Below, one piece after another: positions 62,656-64,000 of a DNA stretch of 64,000 bases (position 1 is the first letter of the stretch; the number at the start of each line of letters is the position of its first letter). Where the stretch lies: the NCBI RefSeq assembly GCF_003173055.1, contig NZ_QGLF01000003.1, forward strand, positions 124,001 to 188,000, read 5' to 3'. The notes under the pieces are model-generated. The model made no database searches. It was not told the origin of the DNA and worked only from the letters and a program-made list of their open reading frames with translations. Source of the stretch: Zavarzinia compransoris (GTDB taxonomy: Bacteria; Pseudomonadota; Alphaproteobacteria; Zavarziniales; Zavarziniaceae). Made by a program: the position numbers and the translations under genes.

Positions 62656-63813
62656 TCAGGCCGCGACCGGAGTCACGGCGCCGGCATGGTAGAGATGGCT
62701 GCACCCGAGGCGCCGGGCCTCCGCCGCCGCGTCGTCCACGGGGGCGAGGCCGGCGACGGTGCGATGGCCGGCGGCGCGAAGCGCCCGGGCTTCGGCGGCC
62801 GGCGTATCGAAGGGCAGATAGACGAAGACCGGCAGGGCCGGCTTCGGCAGGGAACGCAGCAGCGAATCGACATAGAGGGTGAAGCCGACCGCTTCTTCCG
62901 TGCCGCCGTCGGGCCCGACCAGGTCGTAGCGCCCGCCCCGGCCCAATTCGCCCCGGACCCCGGCGGCGAACAGGGTGAAGCCGAAACCGGTGTGATATTC
63001 ATGGGCGCGATATTCGCCCGGATCGATGGTCAGGGCGATGGCCGGATCGGCCTTGCGGATGGCGGCGACGAGACCGGCCAGTTCCTGGACCTCGCGCCGC
63101 GCGGCGGGCGGCAGGGCAAGGCCGGCGAGCGTGTCGAGCGCGCGATCGGCCGGCCCGGCGGCGGCCAGCAGGCCGCGGAAGAGAATGCCGGCCTCGCCCG
63201 GGATACCGTCCAACTCAGCCGCATCCTTGCCGTCCAGGGCATCGCGGGCCTTGTCGGCCAGGGCGGCTGGCAGGGCCAGGGCGGCGGCGATCGCCGGCAC
63301 CAGGGTGGGCAGGGTCAGGTCGACGGTGACCGGCCGGGCATGGCCGCAAGCCTCCAGCGCCTCGACCGCCAGCAGCACGACCTCGGCATCGGCGGCGACC
63401 GAGCGCACGCCGATCAGCTCGACCCCGGCCTGGGGGAACTGGCGTTCGGGGCGCAGCTGGGTACCCTTCACCCGCAGCACCTGCCCGGCATAGGACAGGC
63501 GCAGCGGCCGCGCCGCCTTTTGCAGGCGGGTGGCGGCGATGCGGGCGACCTGCACCGTCATGTCGGAGCGGACCGCCATCAGGCGCTGGCTGGCGGGATC
63601 GACCAGGCGGAACATGCCGGTCCCCTGCGCGGCGCCGGGGCCGGCGGTCAGGCTTTCCTCGAATTCGATCAGGGGCGGCTTGACCCGCTGATAGCCGTGG
63701 GCAGCAAAGACCGCGACGAGCCGCGAGACCACCGCGGCCTCGTGTTCGGCGGCGGGGGGCAGTTCGTCGTGCAGACCTTCAGGCAGCAGGGCGCGGGCGG
63801 CGTATTCCGTCAT
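62656..63813 (-). CDS. hisZ: ATP phosphoribosyltransferase regulatory subunit HisZ
   Basis: The protein has 385 residues. It is a histidyl-tRNA synthetase-like paralog without tRNA-charging function. The start LLPEGLHDELPPAAEHEAAV with motif 2-like MFRLVDPASQRLMAVRSDMT and LRLSYAGQVLRVKG, and GRGGRYDLVGPDGG near the C-terminus, match HisZ. It regulates short-form HisG, the first step of histidine synthesis. It is followed by purA, as in many alphaproteobacteria. Confidence 0.94.
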   Translation of the reverse strand: MTEYAARALLPEGLHDELPPAAEHEAAVVSRLVAVFAAHGYQRVKPPLIEFEESLTAGPGAAQGTGMFRLVDPASQRLMAVRSDMTVQVARIAATRLQKAARPLRLSYAGQVLRVKGTQLRPERQFPQAGVELIGVRSVAADAEVVLLAVEALEACGHARPVTVDLTLPTLVPAIAAALALPAALADKARDALDGKDAAELDGIPGEAGILFRGLLAAAGPADRALDTLAGLALPPAARREVQELAGLVAAIRKADPAIALTIDPGEYRAHEYHTGFGFTLFAAGVRGELGRGGRYDLVGPDGGTEEAVGFTLYVDSLLRSLPKPALPVFVYLPFDTPAAEARALRAAGHRTVAGLAPVDDAAAEARRLGCSHLYHAGAVTPVAA

Positions 63814-64000
63814 GGCGGGCGGAGTTTACTCAAGCCGGCCCCGCCGTCCATGGAAAAGGCGCGGAAAATGCCCATGGCACCCCTGCGCCCAATTCACGCG
63901 GGCGCCGGTTCTTTCGCATATGCGCATCGCAGGTGCAAAAACTGCCCCCACTTCCGCCGCGTCCCCACCGAAACGGATCAGACGGGTCTGGTCGTAATGT
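63814..64000. other. 187-base right edge, no gene recognised
   Basis: This stretch precedes hisZ on the minus strand and should contain its promoter. CATATGCGCATCG and a run of A/C-rich sequence lie at 63919-63960. I found no reading frame or RNA gene I could support here. Confidence 0.4.

Overview
The window is a 64 kb piece of a GC-rich alphaproteobacterial chromosome. Several gene sets point that way: hslVU, hisZ-purA, the leuS-lptE-holA row with a DUF3576 lipoprotein upstream, the ~1,600-residue NAD-type glutamate dehydrogenase, a PraR/PhrR-like Xre regulator and a decaprenyl-type polyprenyl synthase. Two porins of the Rhodospirillales type suggest that order. A Zavarzinia-like genus is possible, but I cannot prove it from sequence alone. 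No rRNA, CRISPR array, insertion sequence, integrase or phage gene was seen. There is one tRNA (Pro, CGG).

Layout. 1-2.1 kb: a truncated gene end, a small membrane protein, a steroid-reductase-like membrane enzyme and a divergent TetR regulator. 2.1-7.6 kb: a lipoprotein, hslVU, a VanX/DdpX-like dipeptidase, a Rap1a/Tai-like secreted protein, an unknown 325-residue protein and an AT-rich, probably acquired lipoprotein. 7.7-15.0 kb: an N-acyl-D-amino-acid deacylase, AraC regulator, SDR, tyrosine phosphatase, fatty-acid hydroxylase, MFS exporter and Xre regulator. 15.1-16.5 kb: a small accessory patch with DUF6508 and mazEF. 16.6-25.2 kb: a MATE-tlyA-RlmD-like overlapping operon, sppA, LysR, DUF1127, GNAT, a trmN6-like methyltransferase with DUF2007, the polyprenyl synthase and tRNA-Pro.

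25.2-33.9 kb: a GcvA-like LysR, a 29-residue peptide, thiolase plus HSD10-like SDR, then (minus strand) a DUF3576 lipoprotein, a coiled-coil protein, leuS, lptE and holA. 34-37.6 kb: porin, sulfotransferase, porin. 37.7-46.4 kb: an antitoxin with a broken ParE toxin, acs, and a UMF1-type MFS transporter translationally coupled to NAD-GDH. 46.5-55.1 kb: DUF29, a PhyH oxygenase, PraR-like Xre, a class III aminotransferase, ygiD-doxX with a divergent LysR, queF-rluA, DUF2066 and Nudix. 55.2-60.8 kb: an RND efflux pair with a divergent TetR and a second TetR. 60.8-63.8 kb: an antitoxin with an N-terminally truncated PIN toxin, purA and hisZ.

Most of the window is housekeeping metabolism and envelope function. 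The accessory content is modest. There are three toxin-antitoxin loci, one intact and two with decayed toxins. An Xre regulator has a perfect palindrome at its own promoter, facing a -10 element for a small unknown gene pair. A sulfotransferase sits between two paralogous porins. I did not find a convincing wholly new multi-gene system; the Xre/DUF6508/mazEF patch is the best candidate to examine.
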